From NCBI GenBank assembly GCA_021785435.1, contig JAJYFE010000029.1, forward strand, positions 1 through 36,727: a DNA stretch of 36,727 nucleotides. The letters are read 5' to 3'. Source of the DNA: Planctomycetota bacterium (GTDB taxonomy: Bacteria; Planctomycetota; Phycisphaerae; WQYP01). Both the position numbers and the translations under genes were made by a program. The notes below the pieces were generated by a model. That model saw only the letters and a list, made by a program, of their open reading frames with translations, did not search any database and was not told the origin of the DNA. This document shows positions 24,936 to 33,212 of this stretch, one piece after another (position 1 is the first letter of the stretch; each line of letters begins with the position of its first letter).

Positions 24936-27314
24936 ATGCCATTCGGGGAATCAGATACACGCGCCAAGTTGATTGATCCGGCGATACACGCGCGGGGCTG
25001 GACGGAGAACCTGATTCGCCGCGAGGAGACCGCCGGGGCCATTGAAATTGTTGACGGCAAGCCCCGCAAGCGCGCCAAGGGGCGGGTTGATTACACACTG
25101 CGCATCGCGGTGAACGCCGAATCCCAGCCGGTCGCTGTGGCGCTCATTGAAGCCAAGGCGGAAAATCTGCCGCCCGGCCATGGCCTGGAGCAGGCCAGGC
25201 AGTACGCCTCCTGCCAACGGCTGAATGTGCCGTTCGCCTTTTCGAGCAATGGCCACCTGTTCGTCGGATTCGATGCGCTTAGCGGCAAGACCAGCGCCCC
25301 TAAGCCGCTGGCGGAATTCCCCACGCCGGCCGAGCTGCGAACGCGTTACGAGAAGGCCCGGGGCTTTGCGCTGGACTCGCCGGCGGCCCGGCCGCTGCTG
25401 ACGCGCTACGCCGGCGGCGAGGCGACGCGGCGGTACTACCAGGATGCGGCCATCCGGGCGGTGCTGGAAAAAATCGCACGCGGCGAAAAACGCGCCCTGC
25501 TCACCCTGGCCACGGGCGCCGGCAAAACCTTTATCGCCGTCCACCTGCTTAAGCGCATCGCCGACGCCGGCCAATTGCGCCGGGCGCTATTTGTATGCGA
25601 CCGCGACGAATTGCGCAGCCAGGGGCTGGGTGCGTTTCAAAATGTGTTCGGGGCGGATGCCGCCGAGGCGTACCGGGAGCCGGATGGCTCGAACCACGCC
25701 CGCAATGCCCGCATCCACGTCGCCACCTACCAGACGCTGGATGTGGACACCGAGGAGGGCACGGCCAACTTTCTGAGCACGTTCTATCCGGAAAATTATT
25801 TCAGCCATATCATCATCGACGAATGCCATCGCTCGGCCTGGGGCAAGTGGTCGCAGGTGCTTACGCGCAATCCGGGGGCTATCCAGATCGGCCTGACGGC
25901 CACGCCGCGTAAGATCGAGGTCACCGAAAAGAGCCGCGAGGCCGTCGCCGATCAGCAGATTAACGCCGACAACCTTAAGCACTTCGGCGAGCCGGCCTAC
26001 GAGTATGACATGGCCCAGGGGATCGAGGACGGCTACCTGGCCGCGTGCGAAATCCATCGGGTGGATCTTTTTCTCGGCAATAAGGCCAAAAGCGAGCGCG
26101 TGACCGGCGTCCTGCGTGAAGACCTGGAGGGTAAAAAGCTTACTGATGCCGATACGGGGGCACTTATCGCCGCCGATGATGCGCGCCCGTATTATGCCGC
26201 ATCCGATCTGGACGACAGGCTCTTGATGCCGGAGCGCGTCGCGGCCATGACGCGCCACCTGTTCGAGCAGCTGCGCGCCACCGGCGGGCCGGAACAAAAG
26301 ACCATTATTTTCTGCGCCCGGGACCGCCATGCCGATGATGTGGCCGCGGCGATGAACAATCTTTACGCCGACTGGTATGATAAAAATAACTGGCCGCGCG
26401 GCGAGCCTTACGCCTTTAAATGCACGGCGAGCGTGGGCGGGGCGCAATACCTGGCCGACCTGCGCGGGGCCTCGCGCTCATATTTCATCGCCACCACGGT
26501 GGACCTGCTGACGACCGGCGTGGATGTGCCCGCGGTGCAGAACATTGTCTTCTTCAAATACGTACGCTCGCCGATTGCGTTTTACCAGATGGTGGGTCGC
26601 GGTACGCGGCTTAATGCCGCCACCGGCAAGTTGATGTTTCGCGTTTATGATTTCACCAACGCCACGCGGTTGTTCGGCGAGGAGTTTAAGGGCCAGTGGC
26701 AGCCGCGCCAGGGCAAGAGCGGCCCAGGGCCGTCGCAGCCGCCGGAGCCGACGCTTCAGGTTCAGGGCTTCGATGTGCGCGTGACCGATGCCGGGCGCTA
26801 TATCCTCACGCAGGTGGATGGCCGGGCGATGCCCGTCACGGTGGAGCAGTACAAGCAGCAGCTGGCGGCGCGGCTCGTCGCGGAGGCGCCGACGCTTGAG
26901 CGGTTCCGCGCCCGCTGGATTGCGCCGCCGGAGCGCCGTAAGCTGCTGGACCGCCTGCCGGGTGCGGGGCGCTCGGCATTGCTGGTGCGCAGCCTGGAGG
27001 AGATGGAGGCTTACGACCTTTACGATGTGCTCGCCGAGCTTGGCTACGGCCTGGCCCCGCGGACGCGCGTCGGCCGGGCCGACGCGTTTGCCTACAAGCA
27101 TGAACGCTGGCTGGCCGGCTTACCCGCCCCGGCGGCGAATACGCTTAAAGCGATGGCCCGGCAGTTCGCCTGCGCCGGCACGGATGGCCTGGAAAATCCG
27201 GAAATATTCCAGACCCCCGAAGTGGCCCAGGCCGGCGGCTTGGGTGCGCTTAGGGCCTTGGGCAGACCGGCGGACATTTTGCGCGAAACCAAGGCGAGGA
27301 TGTTCGCGGCATGA
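24936..27314 (+). CDS. hsdR: type I restriction endonuclease subunit R (EcoEI-type)
   Basis: Cleavage and translocation subunit of a type I restriction-modification system. 792 residues from the ATG at 24936; the track start at 24849 adds 29 unlikely residues. The N-terminal nuclease has D52 (VDYTLRI), E72 and K74 (LIEAKAE), the PD-(D/E)xK pattern. The helicase motor has Walker A LATGAGKT at ~192, the DECH box at 295 and GLTATP soon after, with TTVDLLTTGVDVPAV and MVGRGTRL as later motifs. The C-terminal ~150 residues (LERFRARWIAPPERRKLLDRL, YDLYDVLAELGYGLAPRTR) match what I know as the EcoEI R C-terminal domain. It overlaps hsdS by ATGA. Confidence 0.95.
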   Translation: MPFGESDTRAKLIDPAIHARGWTENLIRREETAGAIEIVDGKPRKRAKGRVDYTLRIAVNAESQPVAVALIEAKAENLPPGHGLEQARQYASCQRLNVPFAFSSNGHLFVGFDALSGKTSAPKPLAEFPTPAELRTRYEKARGFALDSPAARPLLTRYAGGEATRRYYQDAAIRAVLEKIARGEKRALLTLATGAGKTFIAVHLLKRIADAGQLRRALFVCDRDELRSQGLGAFQNVFGADAAEAYREPDGSNHARNARIHVATYQTLDVDTEEGTANFLSTFYPENYFSHIIIDECHRSAWGKWSQVLTRNPGAIQIGLTATPRKIEVTEKSREAVADQQINADNLKHFGEPAYEYDMAQGIEDGYLAACEIHRVDLFLGNKAKSERVTGVLREDLEGKKLTDADTGALIAADDARPYYAASDLDDRLLMPERVAAMTRHLFEQLRATGGPEQKTIIFCARDRHADDVAAAMNNLYADWYDKNNWPRGEPYAFKCTASVGGAQYLADLRGASRSYFIATTVDLLTTGVDVPAVQNIVFFKYVRSPIAFYQMVGRGTRLNAATGKLMFRVYDFTNATRLFGEEFKGQWQPRQGKSGPGPSQPPEPTLQVQGFDVRVTDAGRYILTQVDGRAMPVTVEQYKQQLAARLVAEAPTLERFRARWIAPPERRKLLDRLPGAGRSALLVRSLEEMEAYDLYDVLAELGYGLAPRTRVGRADAFAYKHERWLAGLPAPAANTLKAMARQFACAGTDGLENPEIFQTPEVAQAGGLGALRALGRPADILRETKARMFAA

Positions 27315-27979
27315 CGAAGGCGACGAGAGAAATTCCGGCCGAGAACGCGGATATGGCGAGGGCCGGCCTGCCTGACGGCTGGCGCTGGGTGAAGCTGGGC
27401 GCGTTGGTTTCCCTGGCGCAGCATGGCTTTGCGACCGGCGAACGCGACGCGGGCGGTGTTATCCAGGTCCGCATGAACAACGTCACCACGCTTGGGCAGT
27501 TCGACTGGGCCTCCCTCACCCGGGTGCCCGCGGATCCCGAATTGGTCGAGCGCTACCGACTGCAAGCGGGGGATGTACTCTTCAACAACACGAACAGCGC
27601 CGAGTTGGTTGGCAAGACGGCGCTTTTCGACGGCCACGATGAGCCGGTCGTGTTCAGCAACCACTTTACGCGTGTGCGCGCGAATCCCGAGGCGCTTAAT
27701 CCCCGCTTCCTTGCGCTGTGGCTCCAGCAGCAGTGGCAAAGCGGGGCCTTCGCCGCGATCTGTAACCGCTGGATTGGGCAATCGGCAATCCAGCGGCCTA
27801 AACTGCTTGCGCTTGAAATTCCTCTTCCCCCGCTGGCGGAGCAGAAGCGCATCGCGGAAATTTTGAAAGAGCAGATGGCCGCGACCGAGCAGCTGCGCCG
27901 GGCCTTGGCCGAGCAACTGGAAACCATCAACAAGCTGCCCGCCGCGCTGCTGCGCGAAGCATTCACCGGCGGCCTGTAG
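27311..27979 (+). CDS. hsdS: type I specificity subunit, half-size (single target-recognition domain)
   Basis: Target recognition for the type I system. Only 222 residues against about 400-450 for a usual HsdS. It has a single target-recognition domain (GWRWVKLGALVSLAQHGFATG through RWIGQSAIQRPKLLALEIPLPPL). One conserved helical arm follows (EQKRIAEILKEQMAATEQLRRALAEQLETINKLPAALLREAFTGGL). The ending is the normal C-terminus of HsdS, so this is a complete half-subunit rather than an obvious truncation. Such proteins are expected to dimerise and read a symmetric target. The start overlaps the hsdR stop (ATGA). hsdM is not next but 1.4 kb downstream. Confidence 0.88.
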   Translation: MTKATREIPAENADMARAGLPDGWRWVKLGALVSLAQHGFATGERDAGGVIQVRMNNVTTLGQFDWASLTRVPADPELVERYRLQAGDVLFNNTNSAELVGKTALFDGHDEPVVFSNHFTRVRANPEALNPRFLALWLQQQWQSGAFAAICNRWIGQSAIQRPKLLALEIPLPPLAEQKRIAEILKEQMAATEQLRRALAEQLETINKLPAALLREAFTGGL

Positions 27980-28018
27980 TCGCTACGAGCCCTTTGGCGT
28001 ATTCCATCGGAGGTCGAA

Positions 28019-28797
28019 ATGAGTCCGACAGCCCAGGGGACGATGACGATACCCGAGTTTACGATCCAAACCGCCTCGCAATTTGTGGCGCAAGTTGCGA
28101 ATACTAAAAGGGATCAGTTGGCGAAGGGGAACAAATCGGACCTCCTGTTCCGGGGACAACCGTGCGACAAACCGCTGCTTCCGAGGCTTGGGCGAGGCAG
28201 GTAAAGGGAAAGCTCCCGAAAGTGGAGCAGCTCCTGCTTACGGAGTTTAGCCGCCCGAGCCTGCCTTTCCGCGAGTTCGAGCCTGCGGACGAATGGGACC
28301 TTCTGGCCCTCGCCCAACACCATGGGGCGGCGACACGCCTGTTGGACTGGACCCGCAGCGCCCCCGCGGCGTTGTGGTTCGCCGTGCGAGGTCCGCCCCT
28401 AAGGACGGACGACGGAAAACGGCTCCACAATGGCGTCGTGTGGGTACTTTGTCCCCTCGTGGAGGACTTTCGGCAGGGGGTGAATCGCGAGAACCCCTTC
28501 GAGAATAAATCGCGGACCCTGATATTCAGGCCGAAGGCCGTTTCGCGTCGAATAGTCGCTCAGTCAGGTGTTTTTACAGTCCACAAAATCATTGATGGCG
28601 GACGGTTTGTCCCGCTTGAGCGGAATTCGCGCTATAAGAGTAAATTGGTTAAATTGATAATTCCGGCAACACAGTTCTCTAACCTTCGAAAGGATCTCGA
28701 CATGCTGAACGCGAACGCGGGGTTGCTGTTTCCCGATCTCGATGGGCTCGGGGAGTACCTGACGTGGAGGTTTACCAAATTTAAAGATGAGCAGTAA
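28019..28797 (+). pseudogene. FRG-domain gene split by a frameshift
   Basis: The first part, 28019-28204 with GGAGG 6 bases upstream, encodes ...SDLLFRGQPCDKPLLPRLGR, the FRGQ motif that names the domain. The second part, in the next frame from about 28190 to 28797, continues KLPKVEQLLLTEFSR and then EWDLLALAQHHGAATRLLDWT and ALWFAV, the remaining diagnostic motifs. Neither part is a whole domain; a one-base loss (or two-base gain) near 28190-28204 explains the split. FRG proteins have no firmly established function but are common in defence neighbourhoods. The separate 211-residue ORF could still be translated from the GTG at 28162. Real inactivation and an assembly error are both possible. 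Confidence 0.75.
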
Positions 28798-28881
28798 TTT
28801 AGCGCGGCGCGCGAAAGGGCAAATGGGGACGCCGGGAGAGTCGCCCGCCGCTTTGCCGCGTGAAGCGTTATCGGGGAGATT

Positions 28882-29193
28882 ATGAAAACAATCGTGGATT
28901 GCTTTGGCCACCGGGTCCGGCTCACGGGCGAGCGCCTGGCCCATATCCTGGAACATCCGGAAATGGGGGCCATGGCGGCGGAGATTGAGTCTGTGTTGCG
29001 CCGGCCACAATTGGTGCGGCTTTCGCGTTCGGATGAGGCCGTGCGGTTGTTTTACGAGTTTTACGCCCATACGATGGTAGGTGGCAAGTGGCTATGCGTT
29101 GTGGTCAAATATGACGATGACGATGCGTTCGTGGTCACGGCTTATTTGACCGACAAACCGAAGCCCGGAGAGGATTTATGGCCGCCAAGGTAA
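28882..29193 (+). CDS. small toxin-like protein paired with DUF2283 (BECR-fold nuclease candidate)
   Basis: 103 residues, ATG 28882 with GGGGAG 5 bases upstream. The sequence DCFGHRVRLTGERLAHILEHPEM, VRLFYEFYAH, WLCVVVKYDDDDAFVVTAYLTDK and final EDLWPPR is one I recall as a small family frequently encoded next to DUF2283. The conserved R..HI..HPEM and Y-rich strands resemble toxins of the RelE/BECR type, but I cannot prove the fold. The next gene overlaps it by 16 bases, as toxin-antitoxin pairs do. It sits between hsdS and hsdM. Confidence 0.65.
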   Translation: MKTIVDCFGHRVRLTGERLAHILEHPEMGAMAAEIESVLRRPQLVRLSRSDEAVRLFYEFYAHTMVGGKWLCVVVKYDDDDAFVVTAYLTDKPKPGEDLWPPR

Positions 29194-29387
29194 AGCTCTG
29201 GTACGACGCGGAGGCGGATTTTCTGGAAGTCCGGTTTTCCGACGCCGCCGGCTATGAAAAAGCGACCCGGCACGACGCCGTTATGCGGCGCGTGGACACC
29301 CATGGCAAGGTGATCGGCTTTAGCGTGATGGGCGTGAGCCGCTTTAAGAAGGCCAAGCCGCTGAAAGCAGATTTGGCGGCGGCTTGA
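29178..29387 (+). CDS. DUF2283-domain protein, likely antitoxin partner
   Basis: 69 residues: KLWYDAEADFLEVRFSD, then DAVMRRVDTHGKVIGFSVMGVSRFKK, typical of DUF2283. It overlaps the preceding gene by 16 bases and shares TGATG with the start of hsdM, so three genes are translationally linked. In many genomes DUF2283 genes adjoin a small nuclease-like gene. The antitoxin role is inferred. Confidence 0.75.
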   Translation: MAAKVKLWYDAEADFLEVRFSDAAGYEKATRHDAVMRRVDTHGKVIGFSVMGVSRFKKAKPLKADLAAA

Positions 29388-30919
29388 TGCCTGTTAACCA
29401 CAAACGCCACGCCACGCAGCAGTCGGTCAACAGCGCCATCAAGGCGATCTGCGACATCATGCGCCGGTCCAATTGCGCCGGGGCGCTGCAATATGTGCCG
29501 GAACTGACCTGGATTCTGTTCCTGCGCATCCTCGATGAGCGCGAAACGCACGAGGCGGAAGCCGCCGAGGCCGTCGGCGCCGAGTTCGCGCCCTCGCTGA
29601 AGGCCCCCTATCGCTGGCGCGACTGGGCCGCGCCGGGCGGCGCAAAACGCAAGGCGCTCGAAAGCGGCGCCTTGGGCGCCTTCTTCGGCTTCGTCAACGG
29701 CGAATTGATCCCACATCTCAAAAAATTGCGCGAGCGCCCCAACGCCGCGGCGCGCCAAAAAGTGATCAGTGAAATCTTTTCCGGTGTCGAACGTACCCGC
29801 ATCGACACGGAACGCAATTTCCTGGATGTGTTGGACAAGGTCCACGAAATCAGCGCCCAGACGGTAGATCCGACGCACGTGTTCACCCTGTCGCAGGTGT
29901 ACGAGGGATTGCTGCTGAAGATGGGAGAGAAGGGCAATGACGGCGGCCAGTTCTTTACGCCGCGGGAGATCATCCGGGCCATGGTGCGGGTGATCGACCC
30001 GAAAATCGGCGAGACGGTTTATGACCCCGGCTGCGGCACCGGCGGGTTTCTGGCCCAGTCGTTCGAGCACATGGCCGGGCCGAATAACTCGAAGATCAGG
30101 TCAGCCGACCAACTGGAAACGCTCAAACACCGGACGTTTTTTGGCCGGGAAAAGGACAATGCGATTTACCCCATCGCACTGGCCAACCTGGTGCTGCACA
30201 ATATCGACGAGCCGCACCTCTGGCACGGCAATACGCTCACCGGCGCGGAGACCTACGGCGGGCTGTTTCAGGATGCGCCGCCATTGCATGATGTGGTGCT
30301 CATGAATCCGCCCTTCGGTGGCAAAGAAGGCAAAGACGCCCAAACGCGATTCGCGTACAAGACCGGCGCCACGCAGGTGCTTTTTCTGCAGCACGTGATG
30401 GACAGCCTGAAGCCGGCCGGCCGCTGCGGCATCGTGTTGGATGAAGGCGTATTGTTCCGCACCAACGAAACGGCGTTTGTGCAGACCAAGCGCAAGCTGC
30501 TCGACGATTGCGATTTGTGGTGCATCGTAAGTTTCCCCGGCGGTGTATTCACCGCAGCGGGCGCGGGCGTGAAGACCAATCTGCTTTTCTTCACCAAGGG
30601 TCGGCCAACGGAAAAGATATGGTATTACGATCTGTCGGATATCAAGGTCGGCAAGCGAACGCCGTTCCTGCTGGAGCGGTTCGACGAATTTTTCCGGCTG
30701 CTGCCGGAACGCGGCGAGAGCGAACGGAGCTGGACGGTTACGCGGACGCAGATCGAAGCGAAAAATTACGACCTCAAGGCGGTGAACCCGAACCGCAATA
30801 GCACCGAGGACACGCGTACGCCGGAGGAATTGCTGGCGGTAATCGAGGCAAAAGGCAAAGAAGTGGCGGTGGCGCTGGAGGCACTGAGGGTGATTTCGCC
30901 GGCGACGGCGCGCGAGTGA
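29387..30919 (+). CDS. hsdM: type I restriction-modification DNA methyltransferase subunit
   Basis: Adenine-N6 methyltransferase of the type I system. 510 residues from the ATG at 29387 (the track's TTG at 29384 is three bases upstream). The N-terminal helical domain (LQYVPELTWILFLRILDE) is followed by GQFFTPREIIRAMV, the SAM-binding motif DPGCGTGGFL from D213 and the catalytic NPPF from N307. The C-terminus is normal in length. Its start overlaps the DUF2283 stop (TGATG). Order here is R-S-[FRG]-[toxin-DUF2283]-M; M is usually next to S. Confidence 0.95.
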   Translation: MPVNHKRHATQQSVNSAIKAICDIMRRSNCAGALQYVPELTWILFLRILDERETHEAEAAEAVGAEFAPSLKAPYRWRDWAAPGGAKRKALESGALGAFFGFVNGELIPHLKKLRERPNAAARQKVISEIFSGVERTRIDTERNFLDVLDKVHEISAQTVDPTHVFTLSQVYEGLLLKMGEKGNDGGQFFTPREIIRAMVRVIDPKIGETVYDPGCGTGGFLAQSFEHMAGPNNSKIRSADQLETLKHRTFFGREKDNAIYPIALANLVLHNIDEPHLWHGNTLTGAETYGGLFQDAPPLHDVVLMNPPFGGKEGKDAQTRFAYKTGATQVLFLQHVMDSLKPAGRCGIVLDEGVLFRTNETAFVQTKRKLLDDCDLWCIVSFPGGVFTAAGAGVKTNLLFFTKGRPTEKIWYYDLSDIKVGKRTPFLLERFDEFFRLLPERGESERSWTVTRTQIEAKNYDLKAVNPNRNSTEDTRTPEELLAVIEAKGKEVAVALEALRVISPATARE

Positions 30920-31011
30920 TCCCTGCCCGTTGGCGCGGTCCAGCGACAAGCCATTTCCATTTGGCCGACCTGTGGTAAGATGGGGCGCTAGCCAAGCGAC
31001 TCGGGTGAAGT

Positions 31012-32262
31012 ATGGCTGAGTTCTACCTGCGCCCGCCGCCGGGGGCCGAAGCGCTGACGAAATTTGTTAAAGCATGCGCGGAGGCCCTTCCCACAGCGCG
31101 GTTTGAATCGCTGGACGTTACGACCAACATCTCCGAGCCGAACGCCCACCTGCACATCGGCGGGGGGCAGCCTGGGGCGTGGGCGCAACAGGCGGCGGCC
31201 CTGGAAAAAACCTTGCGGGAGTGCGCTTTCTGCTACTGCACGCGCATCCGGGCGGTGGCAGGCCGCAATTCGCAAACGGTCATCGAGTACGTCCTCGAAA
31301 ACAATAAGCTCGCCGCCAAGGTCGTATTCTCCGGCGTGGAGGGAATGGCGACGAAGGCGGATCCCATTGCTCTGGCTGACAGCCTGAATCGCGAGTTCGC
31401 CTTTTGCCGCCCGGAGGAGATATTCATCGGGGCGCTGCCGGAGGCGCAGCAGCAGCAGCTCCGCGCCTACGACCGCGCAATCTCCGACCTGACCACCCAG
31501 GCGGCAGAGATGCACCGGATGGCCGGTGAGCTCGAGCTCCAGCAGGCGGAACATTTCCGGAAGCGGCAGGAGGAGATGGATGGGGAACTCGCGGCGAGGA
31601 GGAGGGGGCTGCAGGAGGAACACGACCGGGCCATGGCGGAGGTAAAGGAGCGAGAGTCTGCCCACCAGAGGAAGGTGGAGGATTTTGAACTGCGGGAAGG
31701 CACAGCGGTCCGGCGTGACCTGGCAAAGAAGCTGCGGGAGGAGATAGCGAAAAGCCCGGCCGTCGAGATATCGCGTTCCGCACGGAGACCCAGGTGGACC
31801 GTACACGGAGTTTGTCTCGTCGTGCTTGTGCTGTCGGCTGCCCTCGCGGCCGGGGCTTACCGGGCCTTTCTCGCCGGCGCGCTGCCGGCGACGACGGCCT
31901 ACCCGGCGCTGGCCGGCGCCATGGTGATCTTCGGGAGCACGCTCTGCTTCTACCTCCGCTTCAACTACATCTGGGCGGACAGGATGGCGCAGGCGGAGCT
32001 TACGGCCCGCAAATACGCCAGCGATTTCAAACGGGCCGACTGGCTTACGGAACTGATTTGTGAATATGCCGCCGACGGAAAGCGGGAATTCCCGCCAGAG
32101 GTCGCCGCGCGACTCGCGCACGGCCTCTTTGCGGATGTGCGCTGGGGCAGGCAAAACCTGCACCCCGGCGAGGACATCGTCGATCTCGCCAGTCGTATGA
32201 AGAAGCTGAAGGTGGCCAGGGACGGGGTCGAGATCAGGCTGGGGGGCGACGGGGCGCCGTGA
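31012..32262 (+). CDS. unrecognised coiled-coil, two-helix membrane protein in the defence island
   Basis: 416 residues; I do not recognise the family. Visible parts: an N-terminal globular domain (~1-140, with FVKACAEALPTARF and NKLAAKVVFSGVEGM), then a long charged coiled coil (~145-248, rich in Q/E/R: QQAEHFRKRQEEMDGELAARR). Two adjacent transmembrane segments follow (~263-288 VCLVVLVLSAALAAGAY and ~296-316 YPALAGAMVIFGSTLCFYL), then a C-terminal hydrophilic domain (~320-416). The layout (large cytosolic coiled coil, hairpin membrane anchor) resembles sensors or effectors that act at the membrane, but no function should be assigned. It starts 92 bases after hsdM on the same strand and may belong to the same transcript. 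The opposite-strand 391-residue ORF is a shadow. Confidence 0.75.
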   Translation: MAEFYLRPPPGAEALTKFVKACAEALPTARFESLDVTTNISEPNAHLHIGGGQPGAWAQQAAALEKTLRECAFCYCTRIRAVAGRNSQTVIEYVLENNKLAAKVVFSGVEGMATKADPIALADSLNREFAFCRPEEIFIGALPEAQQQQLRAYDRAISDLTTQAAEMHRMAGELELQQAEHFRKRQEEMDGELAARRRGLQEEHDRAMAEVKERESAHQRKVEDFELREGTAVRRDLAKKLREEIAKSPAVEISRSARRPRWTVHGVCLVVLVLSAALAAGAYRAFLAGALPATTAYPALAGAMVIFGSTLCFYLRFNYIWADRMAQAELTARKYASDFKRADWLTELICEYAADGKREFPPEVAARLAHGLFADVRWGRQNLHPGEDIVDLASRMKKLKVARDGVEIRLGGDGAP

Positions 32263-32342
32263 CGGCCCCCGGGTCCGCTCGACCTCGTGGCCGGAGGAGG
32301 GCGCCCCGTCGCGCCGGGAAAATCAGGCTATCTGGCGCGTCG

Positions 32343-32531
32343 CTACGCCCCATCAAAATACCCCAGCTCCCGCAGTGACGCATAATCCTTAGTCCGGTCG
32401 GTGGTGGCCTGGCCGAGAACGATGTGGTCGAGCACATCAATCTTCATGAGTTTGCCGGCGTTGATAAGTTCGCGGGTCAGCTTGATGTCGGCTTCGCTGG
32501 GCGCGGGGTCGCCGCTGGGGTGGTTGTGCGC
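32343..32531 (-). pseudogene. truncated duplicate of the radC 3' end (direct repeat copy 1)
   Basis: 189 bases that align without gaps to the last 62 codons plus stop of radC (33687-33875), with 7 mismatches, all within the first ~75 bases. It still encodes AHNHPSGDPAPSEADIKL (metal-binding HxH...D) and ends YFDGA-stop, against CFDAA in radC. Upstream the frame closes after three codons, so there is no start. It marks the distal edge of the inserted cassette. Confidence 0.9.
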
Positions 32532-32872
32532 TACCCTGCATTATCGCTTACAGGAGTAAGGTCCGGAGGCTTCGGATAATGATTTAAGACTTTGGCAATT
32601 GAATCTACCAGGCCCTTCAGGTGTCCCACCGATATCTGAAACCTGACCATCTCGCTCACGAACTCGGGCGTCATAGAAAAACACCGGAGTGTTGCGGTTC
32701 CATCCGACCGAATTGCAACCTCTATGTTATCAACCCACAGCAGCGGTAAAAGAGGGTTGACTATCCGGGACGGTGTTGGAACTGTCGCTGTATCCGACGT
32801 CGGGGGCACCGGAGACAGTGGCCTGTTCGGTATAGGTCGCTTCGCTGCAGTTTTGGGTTTCTTTCTGATCAT
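32531..32872 (-). CDS. small unrecognised protein at the cassette edge
   Basis: 113 residues, ATG 32872 with GGAG about 10 bases upstream. Residues 1-45 are Pro/Thr-rich and probably disordered (KRPIPNRPLSPVPPTSD). Residues 46-105 look like a small folded domain (VDNIEVAIRSDGTATLRCFS, EMVRFQISVGHLKGLVDSI). I do not recognise the family with confidence. It overlaps the XRE gene by 143 bases in another frame, and its TAG stop ends at the edge of the radC repeat. The folded part has a better protein-like composition than the XRE tail it overlaps, so I think it is real. Confidence 0.5.
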   Translation of the reverse strand: MIRKKPKTAAKRPIPNRPLSPVPPTSDTATVPTPSRIVNPLLPLLWVDNIEVAIRSDGTATLRCFSMTPEFVSEMVRFQISVGHLKGLVDSIAKVLNHYPKPPDLTPVSDNAG

Positions 32873-33212
32873 AAATCATTTTCTCCACACGCGGGGCCGA
32901 ATCAAATTTATACACTTGGCACCCAACGTTGCCGTATGTCGCGTCTGCCTCGGCAAGTCTCACTTTTACACCAAGCGCAAGGAATGCTCGTCCCGCAACG
33001 TCAAAGGTACAGTTTGAAGATGAATGAATGAGGCGCGTAATAAATGGCGGCTTTACTCCCATCGCCCGCGCCAGTTGACTTTGCGTCCAATTTTTCCCGT
33101 CTAGGTGGCGCAAGATTATTTCTGCCAGATCGTTGCGCAGATCAAATCCCACTGATTGTGGGCTTTGATCGAATTTGCGCAGGTCATTGAGCAAGTCTTG
33201 GATACCGCTCAT
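32730..33212 (-). CDS. XRE-type helix-turn-helix protein, likely antitoxin
   Basis: 160 residues. Residues ~35-90 contain the helix-turn-helix WTQSQLARAMGVKPPFITRLI followed by CTFDVAGRAFLALGVKVRL, the usual C-terminal part of Cro/CI-type antitoxins. It follows and overlaps (33184-33212) a gene resembling a RelE/HigB-type toxin, a toxin-first order typical of HigBA. The last ~55 residues (NCSEATYTEQATVSGAPDV...) are low in complexity and coincide with the start of the next gene in another frame; they may be a non-functional tail. The DNA is visibly AT-richer than the flanks. Confidence 0.75.
   Translation of the reverse strand: MSGIQDLLNDLRKFDQSPQSVGFDLRNDLAEIILRHLDGKNWTQSQLARAMGVKPPFITRLIHSSSNCTFDVAGRAFLALGVKVRLAEADATYGNVGCQVYKFDSAPRVEKMIYDQKETQNCSEATYTEQATVSGAPDVGYSDSSNTVPDSQPSFTAAVG

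Noticed and set aside
24936-31000. Insertion-sequence or phage origin of the restriction island
   Set aside because: No transposase, integrase or terminal inverted repeats found; base composition of hsdR, hsdS and hsdM appears like the rest of the window by eye.
30988-32163. 391-residue minus-strand ORF
   Set aside because: Antisense to the coiled-coil membrane protein gene, Pro/Arg-rich with frame-shadow composition; the plus-strand protein has credible helices and membrane segments.
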